In this document: positions 16,942-25,811 of the stretch, in pieces
Layout: each line of letters opens with the position of its first letter
How positions within the stretch are numbered: the stretch's first letter is position 1
NCBI GenBank assembly: GCA_949284715.1
Contig: CASDWH010000007.1
Coordinates: 21,381-85,380 of the forward strand
DNA from: an uncultured bacterium
GTDB taxonomy: Bacteria; Cyanobacteriota; Vampirovibrionia; Gastranaerophilales; Gastranaerophilaceae
Reading direction: 5' to 3'
Length of the DNA: 64,000 nucleotides
Made by a program: the position numbers and the translations under genes
The notes under the pieces: generated by a model
What the model saw: only the letters and a program-made list of their open reading frames with translations
What the model was told of the DNA's origin: nothing
Database searches by the model: none

Positions 16942-17549
16942 TGAAAAAAGGTTTATTTATAACTTTTGAAGGTGCAGACGGCTGCGGTAAAACAACCCAG
17001 CTTAATCTTCTTTCCGATTATTTAAAAAACAAAAGGGATGTAATTATTACAAGAGAACCCGGCGCAAAAGGTCTGGGAGAGAAGCTAAGAGAAATTTTGC
17101 TTAACTATGACGGGGATATTGCTCCACAGTGCGAATCATTTTTATTTTTGGCAGACAGGGCGCAGCATATTGAACAAATAGTTAAACCGGCTGTTTCAGA
17201 AGGCAAAATTGTACTCTGTGACAGGCATACAGATTCTACAGTTGCCTATCAGGGATACGGAAGAGGATTGAATCTTGAAGAAATCCATTACCTTAATACT
17301 CTTGCAACAGGCGGGCTTAAACCGGATTTGACAGTGGTTTTTGATGTAGATATTGAAACCTCGCTATCCAGAGTCGGCAGCGAAAAAGACAGAATGGAGG
17401 CTGCCGGGATTGACTTCTTTAACAGGGTGAGAAACGGATATCTTGAAATTGCAAAACAAGAACCGCAAAGGGTTAAAGTCATTGATGCAGCTAAAAGCAT
17501 TGATGAGGTTTTCAATGATCTGCTAAAACTGGTCACTCCGCTTATATAA
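16941..17549 (+). CDS. tmk: Thymidylate kinase
   Basis: Tmk phosphorylates dTMP to dTDP for DNA synthesis (202 residues, usual size). It shows the P-loop FEGADGCGKTTQ, ITREPG with the dTMP-binding Arg, and DRHTDSTVAYQGYGRG (DRx motif and substrate loop). The lid region is short. TAATG overlap with the decarboxylase stop shows translational coupling; the same tmk/decarboxylase neighbourhood is seen in Firmicutes. Confidence 0.97.
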   Translation: MKKGLFITFEGADGCGKTTQLNLLSDYLKNKRDVIITREPGAKGLGEKLREILLNYDGDIAPQCESFLFLADRAQHIEQIVKPAVSEGKIVLCDRHTDSTVAYQGYGRGLNLEEIHYLNTLATGGLKPDLTVVFDVDIETSLSRVGSEKDRMEAAGIDFFNRVRNGYLEIAKQEPQRVKVIDAAKSIDEVFNDLLKLVTPLI

Positions 17550-17573
17550 ATTATTAAACACTTTCTCCTTTGC

Positions 17574-17602
17574 TTGCCCTGAAAAATAGTACGGAGTATA
17601 AT
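17574..17602 (+). promoter_or_regulatory. Promoter giving a leaderless start of the compact SpoIID gene
   Basis: TTGCCC at 17574-17579, a 17-bp spacer and TATAAT at 17597-17602, then exactly 6 nt before the ATG at 17609. Confidence 0.75.
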
Positions 17603-17608
17603 TCTAAT

Positions 17609-18484
17609 ATGAAGTTGATAAAGATTTTTTTTACATTAGCAATACTAATGCTGTTTGCCGTTCCGGCTCACGCAATCAAAATAGGGCTTTTAACAGATGC
17701 AAACAGGGCATATATTGGCGCCTCCGAGCAGGCAGAAGTTATTGATGTCAGAACAAATAAACTCCTTTTTTCAATGACAAAAATGAGAGGATATGATTTT
17801 CGTACAGACGGGCGTTATCTTACGGTAAAAATCGCCGGCAAATGGACAAAACTCCCTACTGACAATGTGGTTATCAAAACATCTCCTGAAGCATTTTTGA
17901 CTGTCAAAAGAAAGTGGTATCGCGGATTTTTCAGAGTTATTAACACAGGAGCAGGGCTTACTGTTATAAATGATATAGAACTCGAAAAGTATTTATTAGG
18001 TGTTGTTCCCTCTGAAATGCCTTCAAGCTGGGAACTGGATGCTCAAAAAGCACAGGCCATTGCCGCCAGAAGTTATGCTGTTGCAAATCTGGGTAAACGT
18101 GCAAAATACGGTTACGACCTCAATGACACAGAACAAGACCAGGTCTATAACGGAGCCTCCGTAGAAACAGCTCAGACCAACAATGCCGTTGAATCAACAA
18201 AAGGGATTGTTCTTGTTTGCAATAATAAAGTCATTCCCGCTTACTATTCAGCCTCAGCAGGCGGCAGAACACTTACAGCTAAAGAAGTATGGAATATGGA
18301 TGTAAACTTTACCCGCTCCGTTCCATCTTATGACAGTAATGTAAAGAAAAAAGGGCATGGAGTCGGCATGTCACAGCATGGTGCCAATAATTTAGCTAAA
18401 ATCGGGTACAATAGTTATCAAATTTTAAAATATTTTTACGCAAATACTAAATTTGCAAGACTTAACCCCGAGGTCTATAAATAA
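17609..18484 (+). CDS. Compact SpoIID-family protein
   Basis: A 291-residue exported SpoIID-domain protein. It has a signal peptide (IFFTLAILMLFAV, cleavage near AHA), then LLGVVPSEMPSSW with the catalytic Glu, KAQAIAARSYAVAN, SASAGGRTLTAKEVW and GHGVGMSQHGANNLA. In typical members, including the long form at 7559-9193, the W segment and the GHGVGMSQ segment are separated by roughly 100 residues or more; here the gap is about 20, so the central region has been lost. Both conserved ends are intact, so it may still cut glycan strands. The start sits 6 nt after a TATAAT box. It lies between tmk and HU as its own unit. Confidence 0.85.
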   Translation: MKLIKIFFTLAILMLFAVPAHAIKIGLLTDANRAYIGASEQAEVIDVRTNKLLFSMTKMRGYDFRTDGRYLTVKIAGKWTKLPTDNVVIKTSPEAFLTVKRKWYRGFFRVINTGAGLTVINDIELEKYLLGVVPSEMPSSWELDAQKAQAIAARSYAVANLGKRAKYGYDLNDTEQDQVYNGASVETAQTNNAVESTKGIVLVCNNKVIPAYYSASAGGRTLTAKEVWNMDVNFTRSVPSYDSNVKKKGHGVGMSQHGANNLAKIGYNSYQILKYFYANTKFARLNPEVYK

Positions 18485-18552
18485 GTTATATCTATTTTTA
18501 CCCCCATATAGGCTATATTTTAGTAGTCACGGGTTTTTCTAACAAAAAAAGC

Positions 18553-18580
18553 TTGCCAAATCCAGAAATATGTGTATAAT
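18553..18580 (+). promoter_or_regulatory. HU gene promoter
   Basis: TTGCCA at 18553-18558, a 16-bp spacer, TATAAT at 18575-18580. This predicts a leader of roughly 55 nt before the HU ATG. Confidence 0.75.
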
Positions 18581-18643
18581 AAAGAATATCAATTATGCAA
18601 ATGGTTGGTGTTACAAGTATTACAATTGTTCAAGGAGGCTATT

Positions 18644-18916
18644 ATGAACAAAGAAGAGTTAGTAAAAGAGATTTCCAAGAAAACCAAATTGTCACAAAAA
18701 ACAAGTGCAGATATCCTATCTGCTTGGATTGATACAATCCAAAAAACAGTTTCTAAAGGTAAAAAAGTTACTCTTGTCGGCTTCGGTACTTTTGAAGCAC
18801 GTAAGAGAGCTGCTAGAACAGGCCGCAACCCCAGAACCAGCCAGGTTATCAAAATTCCTGCTAAAACTGTTCCGGCATTCTCTGCTGGTAAAAACTTCAA
18901 AGAACTTGTTAAGTAA
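18644..18916 (+). CDS. HU-family DNA-binding protein
   Basis: A 90-residue histone-like HU protein that bends and compacts DNA as a dimer. The N-terminal helices (MNKEELVKEISKKT) and the signature GFGTFEARKRAARTGRNP are complete; the proline at the tip of the beta arm is in IKIPAKTVPAF. AAGGAGG lies 7 nt before the ATG at 18644. The codons are rich in C-ending Asn/Phe choices, consistent with high expression. It has its own promoter and a perfect terminator. Confidence 0.96.
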   Translation: MNKEELVKEISKKTKLSQKTSADILSAWIDTIQKTVSKGKKVTLVGFGTFEARKRAARTGRNPRTSQVIKIPAKTVPAFSAGKNFKELVK

Positions 18917-18947
18917 CTCTTTTACACAAGTTTAGCTTTGATTTTTA

Positions 18948-18986
18948 TAATGGATAAATTAAGTTTCAATTTATCCATTATTTTTT
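18948..18986. terminator. Terminator after HU
   Basis: Perfect 13-bp stem (18948-18960 with 18968-18980), 7-nt loop and six T at 18981-18986. The convergent minus-strand gene ends at 19019, so it may serve both strands. Confidence 0.92.
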
Positions 18987-19018
18987 ACAATTATTCGTTC
19001 TTAAAGACAGACTAGGTA

Positions 19019-20488
19019 TTACACCTCTCCGACTGTTTCAGTTTCAACATCCTGCCCCAGCTCTTCAAACGCAAGGACTCTGATATTGTTTATAAACTCC
19101 GCAAATACAAGAAATGCCATATGACGGATTTCGTATGGTGCCAGAAGAATAATTTCCTCCAAACCGGCCTCTTTTGCCTGTTTATTAATTTTTTTAACAA
19201 GTCTGGCAACTACTGCACCATCCATTTTCACAACACCTTCCTCTTCAGCACAAAGAGATGCTTCATAAAAATGCTCTATTGTCTTTTGCGACAACTCTAT
19301 AACTTTTAATGACGAACCCGTTTTAATTATATCTTTTAATATTTGTTTAGAAAGAGAAAGTCTTATTTTTTCTATTAAATGATCTTTTGATTCTTCTGAT
19401 GAGAAATCATTGATTTTTTCAAATATATATACAATGTCCTTAACAGAAACTTTTTCTCGTATTAAAGAAGAAAGAATATACTTAATTTCAGCCGCAGACA
19501 TATAATCAGGATAAATATTATTAATCAAAAACGAATTACTCTCCTGAACAATTTCTAAATATTTATTTACAGCACTGTAATCAAGAATTTCATCAACCTG
19601 TTTAATAGAAATAAATTCTAATGCCCTGCCGATAAATTGCACAGGGGTAAATTTATTAACCCAAAAATCACGTGCAACCTCTTCATCTATCCAAAATATA
19701 TCTTTGCCGGTAATTTCATCCTTTACATGTATATCATTCTTTTTCTTTTTATACCCGTCAAGTTCTTCCTTAAAAATACAAACCTTACCCGGAAAAACAC
19801 AGGAACGAAACACTTCAATACCATGAAGAACAATACTAAACTCATTTGCTTCAAGGGGATCTTCATTTGAAAAAACAATATTAGGAATTACATACCCCAG
19901 AGTATCTGCTAACCGCTGCCGGATTTTTACAGTTTCTGCTAACAAATTATCCTCGGTATCCTGTATAACCGTTTCAATAAGCTCCTCAGAAAGGTTAATA
20001 ACAAATTTATCCTGTGATAATGAAGAATACATATTATCCGGAGAAATTTCTTTTATTAGCGAAAGTTTCAAAAAATCAAGCCTGTTTATTTCATCTGATA
20101 ACTGCTTATTTAAAAGTTCTTTTTCTTTTAATGTAAAAGCATCATTATCAAGCTGATATTTAATCTTAGAAATTAGTTCTTTCTGCTCTTTAATTTTAAC
20201 TTGAAGCTCTTTACACGTTGCATAAGGTGACAGTGTTGACGCAAACATCTTTTCCATCTGGTTTTTAAAACTTTTAATCTTTACGACATCATCAAATTCT
20301 TGTTTTTCTTCATCCTCTCTGGGCCGCATAAATATGCAATCAAAATAAATTCCGCCCTTTTTTTCCACCTCGTGCATTCCATACAAATCCCAGCCGGCAG
20401 CAGACATTTCATTAAGTAAATCCTCTAATTCCTGCCTTTCCTCAAGCAGCGCAGATTTTATCATATATTGCATTTTTTGTCTAAACAT
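19019..20488 (-). CDS. Stand-alone FlhA cytoplasmic-domain (FHIPEP) protein
   Basis: A 489-residue soluble protein. Residues about 190-480 follow the FlhA/InvA cytoplasmic domain: LGYVIPNIVF, EFSIVLHGIEVFRSCVFPGKV, a WI-containing insert (DIFWIDEEVA), IKQVDEILDYSAVNKYLEIV, AAEIKYILSSLIREKVSVKDIV, IEKIRLSLSKQIL, and the final APYEIRHMAFLVFAEF-to-VLAFEEL module. The eight transmembrane helices of FlhA are absent. Instead there is an N-terminal DUF4177-like segment (ELEDLLNEMSAAGWDLYGMHEV, with YFDCIFMRP) and a coiled coil at about 65-150. AAAGG precedes the ATG. It is the last gene of the bamA operon. It may bind export cargo or chaperones, but this is inference. Confidence 0.7.
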   Translation of the reverse strand: MFRQKMQYMIKSALLEERQELEDLLNEMSAAGWDLYGMHEVEKKGGIYFDCIFMRPREDEEKQEFDDVVKIKSFKNQMEKMFASTLSPYATCKELQVKIKEQKELISKIKYQLDNDAFTLKEKELLNKQLSDEINRLDFLKLSLIKEISPDNMYSSLSQDKFVINLSEELIETVIQDTEDNLLAETVKIRQRLADTLGYVIPNIVFSNEDPLEANEFSIVLHGIEVFRSCVFPGKVCIFKEELDGYKKKKNDIHVKDEITGKDIFWIDEEVARDFWVNKFTPVQFIGRALEFISIKQVDEILDYSAVNKYLEIVQESNSFLINNIYPDYMSAAEIKYILSSLIREKVSVKDIVYIFEKINDFSSEESKDHLIEKIRLSLSKQILKDIIKTGSSLKVIELSQKTIEHFYEASLCAEEEGVVKMDGAVVARLVKKINKQAKEAGLEEIILLAPYEIRHMAFLVFAEFINNIRVLAFEELGQDVETETVGEV

Positions 20489-20500
20489 TGTAACAGCCTT

Positions 20501-21808
20501 TTATTTTATAATTTCATATATCAAACTACCAACAGCCGGCTTTGCTCCGGATATTGTAAACCCTTTTTTACAATACTCTATTGCACTTTGTGTTTTAGTT
20601 TCATCATTAGAATAAATCGTACAAATTGTTTCACCATTCACAACCGGTTCGCCGGTCTTTTTATTTAGAAATACGCCGACGCCGTAATCAATCGTATCAG
20701 TTTTTTTCTCCCTGCCGGCACCAAGAAGTTTACATCCGTAAGCGATATCAAGAGCATCTATATGAGAAACATAGCCATCCTTATCAGCTTTTAATTCATA
20801 CGTATATTTTACAGGCGGGAATTTTGTGTAATCATCAATAACCCCTGCATCACCGTTTTGTGTTATTATCAATTCTCTGAATTTATCAAGAGCTTTGCCT
20901 GACAAAATAATTTCTTTGATAAAGTTTTTGGCACTTTCCATATCGGAATACTTGCCAAGCTGAACAAGAGAAAGCGCCGCAAAATCATACGTAAGTTCTG
21001 CAATATCTCCTTCTGTTATACCTCCTTTTAAAAATTCAATAGCTTCAATTATTTCTAAAGAATTTCCAACCGCCCTGCCTAACGGCTCATCCATTGAAGT
21101 AATAACAGCGGTTATATTTTTATTAAGCTTTTTCCCTATTTTAACCATTATCTCTGAAAGCTTAACCGCATCTTCAGGAGTTTTCATAAATGCGCCTGAG
21201 CCGTATTTAACATCGAGAATAATATTATCAGCACCGGAAGCTATTTTTTTAGATACAACAGAAGATGCAATAAGCGGCCGGCTGTCTACGGTTGCTGTAA
21301 CATCTCGCAGAGCATACAACTTACCATCAGCAGGTGTAAGTTTCTGGGTTTGCGCACCTATTGCGACTCCTATTCTTTTTACCTGATTAATCATATCAGG
21401 AATTGAAAGAGCAGTATTAAAGCCCGGAATTGATTCAAGTTTATCAATAGTTCCGCCGGTATGTCCAAGTCCTTTTCCTGAAAGTTTTGCAACAGGAACT
21501 CCGCAGGCGGCAAGAAGCGGTATCAACGTAATAGTAACTTTATCCCCTACTCCGCCTGTAGAATGCTTATCAATAACTGACGAAGCCAGAGAGCCAAGGT
21601 TAATAACTTCGCCTGAGCGAACCATTGCATCAGTTAAATACGCTGTTTCATCATCTGTCATTCCCTGAAAATATACAGCCATTAACCACGCACTAATCTG
21701 ATAATCAGCGGCCGTTCCATCCATAAGAGAATTGATTAAAAAATCAATCTCTTCTTTTGAGTGTTCCTTGCCCTGCTTTTTAGCTTCTATTATATCTACT
21801 ATACGCAC
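20501..21808 (-). CDS. Pyrimidine-nucleoside (thymidine) phosphorylase
   Basis: A 435-residue enzyme that splits thymidine or uridine with phosphate in nucleoside salvage. The family signature SGKGLGHTGGTIDKLESIPGF is intact, with KHSTGGVGDK (phosphate site) and DVKYGSGAFMKT. A C-terminal alpha/beta domain completes the usual length. It starts with a GTG sharing its G with the ompH stop (TAGTG), with AAGGA upstream. Its place between ompH and the FlhA-like gene gives no functional hint. Confidence 0.94.
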   Translation of the reverse strand: MRIVDIIEAKKQGKEHSKEEIDFLINSLMDGTAADYQISAWLMAVYFQGMTDDETAYLTDAMVRSGEVINLGSLASSVIDKHSTGGVGDKVTITLIPLLAACGVPVAKLSGKGLGHTGGTIDKLESIPGFNTALSIPDMINQVKRIGVAIGAQTQKLTPADGKLYALRDVTATVDSRPLIASSVVSKKIASGADNIILDVKYGSGAFMKTPEDAVKLSEIMVKIGKKLNKNITAVITSMDEPLGRAVGNSLEIIEAIEFLKGGITEGDIAELTYDFAALSLVQLGKYSDMESAKNFIKEIILSGKALDKFRELIITQNGDAGVIDDYTKFPPVKYTYELKADKDGYVSHIDALDIAYGCKLLGAGREKKTDTIDYGVGVFLNKKTGEPVVNGETICTIYSNDETKTQSAIEYCKKGFTISGAKPAVGSLIYEIIK

Positions 21809-22257
21809 TAGTTTTTAATTCCTTTTAATCTTTCAATAACAATATCTGTAATATCTACACCGCCGCAAAATACAGCTTTAATATCTATTACTGCATCTAA
21901 TTTTTGTTCTGCCATGATAACTTTTGCAACATTTTGAATTTTTGTAAATACTTCTTTCTCTTTGCTTACACGATATTTAATATATGCCTCTTCTTTAGCT
22001 TTGTATTCATTGGCAATTTTATCTTTAAAAGCTTGTTTTTTTACAGGTGTATCAATTGATTTAAATTCTTTTTCCTTATCCATCAGATATTGCTGCAATT
22101 CCATGCCTTTTGCATCCAATTCTTTTGCAATTGTTTTTGCTGCATCATAATTAGCGATTACTTTTTCGTAATTAATATATCCAAGCCCCTCGGCAAAAGA
22201 CGGTGCAGCAAGTAATGCCATAATTCCCATTACTAGAAACAATTTAACTTTCTTCAT
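21808..22257 (-). CDS. OmpH/Skp-family periplasmic chaperone
   Basis: A 149-residue exported protein. Signal peptide: KKVKLFLVMGIMALLAAPSFA with cleavage before EGLGYI. The mature part has the Skp layout, a short strand (GYINYEKVIANYDAAKTI) followed by a long charged coiled coil (about residues 45-115) and a C-terminal strand with a helix (DAVIDIKAVFCGGVDITD). Skp holds unfolded outer-membrane proteins. It directly follows bamA, the standard arrangement. AAGGAGG precedes the ATG. Confidence 0.92.
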   Translation of the reverse strand: MKKVKLFLVMGIMALLAAPSFAEGLGYINYEKVIANYDAAKTIAKELDAKGMELQQYLMDKEKEFKSIDTPVKKQAFKDKIANEYKAKEEAYIKYRVSKEKEVFTKIQNVAKVIMAEQKLDAVIDIKAVFCGGVDITDIVIERLKGIKN

Positions 22258-22274
22258 TTATAAACCTCCTTAAA

Positions 22275-24200
22275 TTAGTAGTACATCATATCGCCAACCC
22301 CAAACGTAAAGTAGCCGTTTGGAGAACCGTAATCACCCGAATTGGTGAGCGGGATACCATAATCAATAGACATTGGTCCGACGCCCGGAACATATACTTT
22401 TAACCCTACACCGGCAGTAATTGCATACAGCGGTCTGTCATACAAAGTAGATGCAATAGTCGGGTTGAAAATTTTACCGGCATCAACAAAGAACGCCAGT
22501 CTTATATTATCAAAGAATTTGAATTTAAGCCTGTCAAAGAAAGGTATAGGGGTCGTCAATTCAACAGAACCCATGATATAAGATTCACCGGTACCAACAC
22601 CATTAATCTTGAAACCTCTGATTGAATACGGGCCGCCAAGTTTATATGCCATAACTTCAGGCATTTCATCACCATGTATTTTCAAACCGCCCTTAGCAGT
22701 AAATGACAGGGCTGATTTTTTTAATATCGGCACATATTTTTTAACCATACCGGAAAGTCTGCCGTTCGTTTTTTCAAAATCGGTTAACCCGAGTGCTTCA
22801 TCAAACCTTACGGCGGCCAAAACCCCGTTCCTCGGATTCATATTTGTATCCCGTGTATCATATATAAGTCCGGGGGATATATTAAAGAACGCGCCATCAG
22901 CCAATTCCTCCGCACGACGGGATATCGGAATATTATTGGCTGCATACATTGACGCAATTGTATCAGCGGCACCCTCTTTCAGGTTAATATTTTCAAGCCC
23001 CAAAGTAAATGTACTCTGGAGGTTTTCATTAAACTTCAAACGATGATATGCTGTTGCTTCCACACCTATACGCTGTTCAATTGCAAGCGGAACTTGATAG
23101 CTGCCTAAATCCCTAAAAAATACTCTGCTCATTAATGATGTATCGGCGTTAAGGAAATATGGTTCAAAAAAGCTTAATTCAGCTTGAAAGTTCATGTGAT
23201 CTTTAATTGATGCGTCACTCATCAATACACCGGTACCAATCATACCAGATAGTGATACCCTCTGGTTTAAGCCTCTAAAGTTATTATCAGCAATACCCAG
23301 TGAACCGAATACACCGGTTACAGAATCCAGACCGCCGCCGACAGAAACAGATGCAGTCCTCTGTTCTTTTAAAACAATAGTTACGTCATACAAATCAGGA
23401 TTTTCTTCACTTACATCCACCTGCCTGTTTACATCTTTAAAAGACTGCGTGGAATATAGTTTTACCAAGTCCTGCTTAATAAGATTTTCATTATAAACCG
23501 TGCCGGGTTCAGTCATAATATTACGCTCTACTACGTAATCTTTCGTTTTTTCATTCCCGACAATCATTATTTTATTAATGCGCCCCTCATTAATTCTAAT
23601 ATTTAGAACGCCGTCCGGATCATCATAAAAGGAGTCAATCCGTGCAAGGATATAACCTTTTGAGTAGTATTTATCATTAATTTTTTCAATTGCTTCGTTT
23701 ATAGTTGTAATATTCTGCGGCTTGCCCTTTAAAGGAAGCAAATACGGCATCAGCTCTTCGGTAGAAACAACGGTATTACCTTCTATTGTAAAATCCGTTA
23801 CAGGAATATTTTCCTCTAATAAAATCTTTAAGGTTACTGTATCATCAGACGAACGGATAGGAATTGCTTTCATGTTATCCGTAAAATAACCCATATTAAA
23901 AATTTTGGACAAATCCTGCTGCAATAATTCTTCATCATACACATCACCCTTCTTCAACTGCATTACATTTTTAATATTCTCAGGGCGTATGATATTAGAA
24001 CCAAGGATTTCTATATCTTTAATATAAACTGTATTAAACTCAACAGGCTGAACCGGGGTACCAATATTTATTGTGCTTGTTTCATTCAATTGCGAGGTAT
24101 CAACGACACTTTCGCTTTCAGCACAAATTCCCGGGAGCATGCCAAATAACAAAAATCCCAAAATTATACTTATTACTCTCTTTGAATACTGTTTATTCAA
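22275..24200 (-). CDS. bamA: Outer-membrane assembly protein BamA (Omp85), three POTRA domains
   Basis: A 641-residue Omp85 protein that inserts beta-barrel proteins into the outer membrane. After the signal peptide (IISIILGFLLFGMLPG-like core, cleavage near CAE) there are three POTRA domains at about 56-130, 131-206 and 207-285, compared with five in E. coli BamA and three in cyanobacterial Omp85. A 16-strand barrel follows, with GGPYSIRGF (the VRGF/Y lid-lock motif) near residue 525, ending in MMYY. The start is a TTG with AGGTGAG upstream. It heads the operon with ompH. Confidence 0.93.
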   Translation of the reverse strand: MNKQYSKRVISIILGFLLFGMLPGICAESESVVDTSQLNETSTINIGTPVQPVEFNTVYIKDIEILGSNIIRPENIKNVMQLKKGDVYDEELLQQDLSKIFNMGYFTDNMKAIPIRSSDDTVTLKILLEENIPVTDFTIEGNTVVSTEELMPYLLPLKGKPQNITTINEAIEKINDKYYSKGYILARIDSFYDDPDGVLNIRINEGRINKIMIVGNEKTKDYVVERNIMTEPGTVYNENLIKQDLVKLYSTQSFKDVNRQVDVSEENPDLYDVTIVLKEQRTASVSVGGGLDSVTGVFGSLGIADNNFRGLNQRVSLSGMIGTGVLMSDASIKDHMNFQAELSFFEPYFLNADTSLMSRVFFRDLGSYQVPLAIEQRIGVEATAYHRLKFNENLQSTFTLGLENINLKEGAADTIASMYAANNIPISRRAEELADGAFFNISPGLIYDTRDTNMNPRNGVLAAVRFDEALGLTDFEKTNGRLSGMVKKYVPILKKSALSFTAKGGLKIHGDEMPEVMAYKLGGPYSIRGFKINGVGTGESYIMGSVELTTPIPFFDRLKFKFFDNIRLAFFVDAGKIFNPTIASTLYDRPLYAITAGVGLKVYVPGVGPMSIDYGIPLTNSGDYGSPNGYFTFGVGDMMYY

Positions 24201-24299
24201 GAATCTTACTCACCTAGCTATTTTATACAAAATCATACCATAAATACGTTACTTAATAAAGTAGGAAAAAAAAAATTTTTATCGTAAAATTATGAAATC

Positions 24300-24632
24300 A
24301 TGATAGGAATAGATATTGAAGATATTTCCAGATTCAAAGACAAACCCGAAGAATTCTATAATAGAATTTTCACCGGAAATGAAATTAGTTATTGTCTTTC
24401 AAATAAAAATCCGGCCCCTCATTTTGCTGCAAGATTCTGTGCAAAAGAAGCTGTTTATAAAGCTCTTTCTGCATGCGGAATAAAAATATCTTCTCTAAAA
24501 TCAATTGAAATTCTAAAAAAAGAATCCGGCGCAGTTTATGTTAACCTGCCTGCCGACATTAATAAAACTATACATATAAGCATTTCTCACGAAAAAGAAA
24601 AAGCCATTGCTGTTGCAATGATTGAGTTTTAA
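24300..24632 (+). CDS. acpS: Holo-[acyl-carrier-protein] synthase
   Basis: AcpS transfers the 4'-phosphopantetheine arm of CoA to acyl carrier protein (110 residues, usual size). It shows the Mg-binding GIDIEDISRF, the conserved FTGNEISYCLS and AARFCAKEAVYKAL helix, and ISISHEKEKAIAVAM. There is no Shine-Dalgarno sequence; a TAAAAT box ends 9 nt before the ATG, so the mRNA may be nearly leaderless. It overlaps the convergent LOG gene by 4 nt. Confidence 0.93.
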   Translation: MIGIDIEDISRFKDKPEEFYNRIFTGNEISYCLSNKNPAPHFAARFCAKEAVYKALSACGIKISSLKSIEILKKESGAVYVNLPADINKTIHISISHEKEKAIAVAMIEF

Positions 24633-25225
24633 GCTTTTACTTGATAAATATCAAGTTTACTCTCTATAGTTTCAGGCTCTATATAAGTTTTTAAATACTC
24701 AACAGCATGTTCCGGAGTATCTGCTATATAATACATTTTACGGCTTTTTTCTTTTGCAAATTTTTCAGCTATCATAACCTCAAAAAACTCGTTTAATTTA
24801 GTATAAAATCCGTTAGTATTAAGAAGAACTATTGCTTTTTTATTATATCCGAGTTGTTTTTGTACAATCATTTCCGACAACTCTTCCAGCGTTCCAAACC
24901 CGCCGGGAAGTGCAATAACTGCTTCAGAAAGATTATCAAGTTTTGCTTTGCGCTCTCTCATTCCCTCAGTTACATAAAATTCATCACACGCTTCTTCTTT
25001 ACTTACACACAATTTATAAAGCTTCTCAGGCATTACGCCTGTAACCCTTGCACCATTTGCCTTTGCAGCGGATGCAGATGCCCACATCAACCCAAGGTTG
25101 CTGCCGCCGTATACCAAATCAAATCCTGATTTGGCAAGAAGCTCGCCAAGCTGTTCAGCAGCCTCAAAGTAAGATTTGTCCAATATTGATGATGAGGAGG
25201 CAAATACGCAAACTTTTTTTATCAT
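24629..25225 (-). CDS. LOG-family nucleotide phosphoribohydrolase
   Basis: A 198-residue Rossmann-fold protein of the LOG/TIGR00730 family, which hydrolyses nucleoside 5'-monophosphates (first known for cytokinin activation). The hallmarks are VYGGSNLGLM and the catalytic PGGFGTLEELSE. The natural substrate in bacteria is often unclear. It is last in the rny-ymdB-PHP-prepilin-LOG run and starts directly at the end of the prepilin-like gene. Confidence 0.92.
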   Translation of the reverse strand: MIKKVCVFASSSSILDKSYFEAAEQLGELLAKSGFDLVYGGSNLGLMWASASAAKANGARVTGVMPEKLYKLCVSKEEACDEFYVTEGMRERKAKLDNLSEAVIALPGGFGTLEELSEMIVQKQLGYNKKAIVLLNTNGFYTKLNEFFEVMIAEKFAKEKSRKMYYIADTPEHAVEYLKTYIEPETIESKLDIYQVKA

Positions 25226-25801
25226 CTAAAAATTTCCTCCGACAAGATAATAATAAGAGCAGCAGCAGCCGGTTCCGCCTTTAGCACAATCTGCTTTTAT
25301 CTCCTCATGAGATTTCCGTGAACAGAGAGGTTCTATTTTATCTTTGTATATATTCATCCCAAAAACATCTTTTCCCCATCTGTTAGGCGCCTCTTTTCCA
25401 TTAATATCATAAAACATGATACCGCTTTTCTCATCTTTAGAAACCTCTTCCCATTTAAACCCTATAACATTATCCGTTCCGATTTCGTATACACTCGTAA
25501 AATCACCTATTCCGGAAGCGGCACTCCCATTCATATACTTTATTTTATAGGGTTGTATTCTCTTATAGTCAGAATCAGAAATAGATTTCATTATATATTC
25601 TTCTAATTCCTTATTACTTTTTGCCCCATACGCTCCAGCAGCAGAAAAAGCATGCGTAAGTCTATCCTGCAATGCCCGCCATTCTAAAACACGTGAGGCC
25701 TGCTTTGTATCATTAATCGAAAACGGTATTAGTAAACACCCGACTATAATAAGAATTACTGCAAGAATGCTTATTTCTACAATTGTAAATCCTTTTTTCA
25801 T
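25226..25801 (-). CDS. Prepilin-like (type IV pilin/pseudopilin) protein
   Basis: A 191-residue protein with a type III prepilin leader: MKKGFTIVEISILAV, cleavage expected between Gly4 and Phe5, with Glu at position +5 of the mature form, then a hydrophobic helix of about 20 residues. The globular part begins with a polar helix (RVLEWRALQDRLTHAF) and has Cys residues clustered near the C-terminus (CSRKSHEEIKADC and CCCSYYY), likely forming disulfides. AAGGAGAG precedes the ATG at 25801. It may be a minor pilin or pseudopilin; no assembly genes are in the window. Confidence 0.78.
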   Translation of the reverse strand: MKKGFTIVEISILAVILIIVGCLLIPFSINDTKQASRVLEWRALQDRLTHAFSAAGAYGAKSNKELEEYIMKSISDSDYKRIQPYKIKYMNGSAASGIGDFTSVYEIGTDNVIGFKWEEVSKDEKSGIMFYDINGKEAPNRWGKDVFGMNIYKDKIEPLCSRKSHEEIKADCAKGGTGCCCSYYYLVGGNF

Positions 25802-25811
25802 AAAACTCTCC

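Noticed and set aside
18485..18552. Terminator or small RNA between the compact SpoIID gene and HU
   Set aside because: Only a CCC/GGG pairing across a long loop is visible, which is too weak to call.
22609..23046. 145-codon open frame antisense to bamA
   Set aside because: No ribosome site or family features; explained by codon bias of the real bamA gene.
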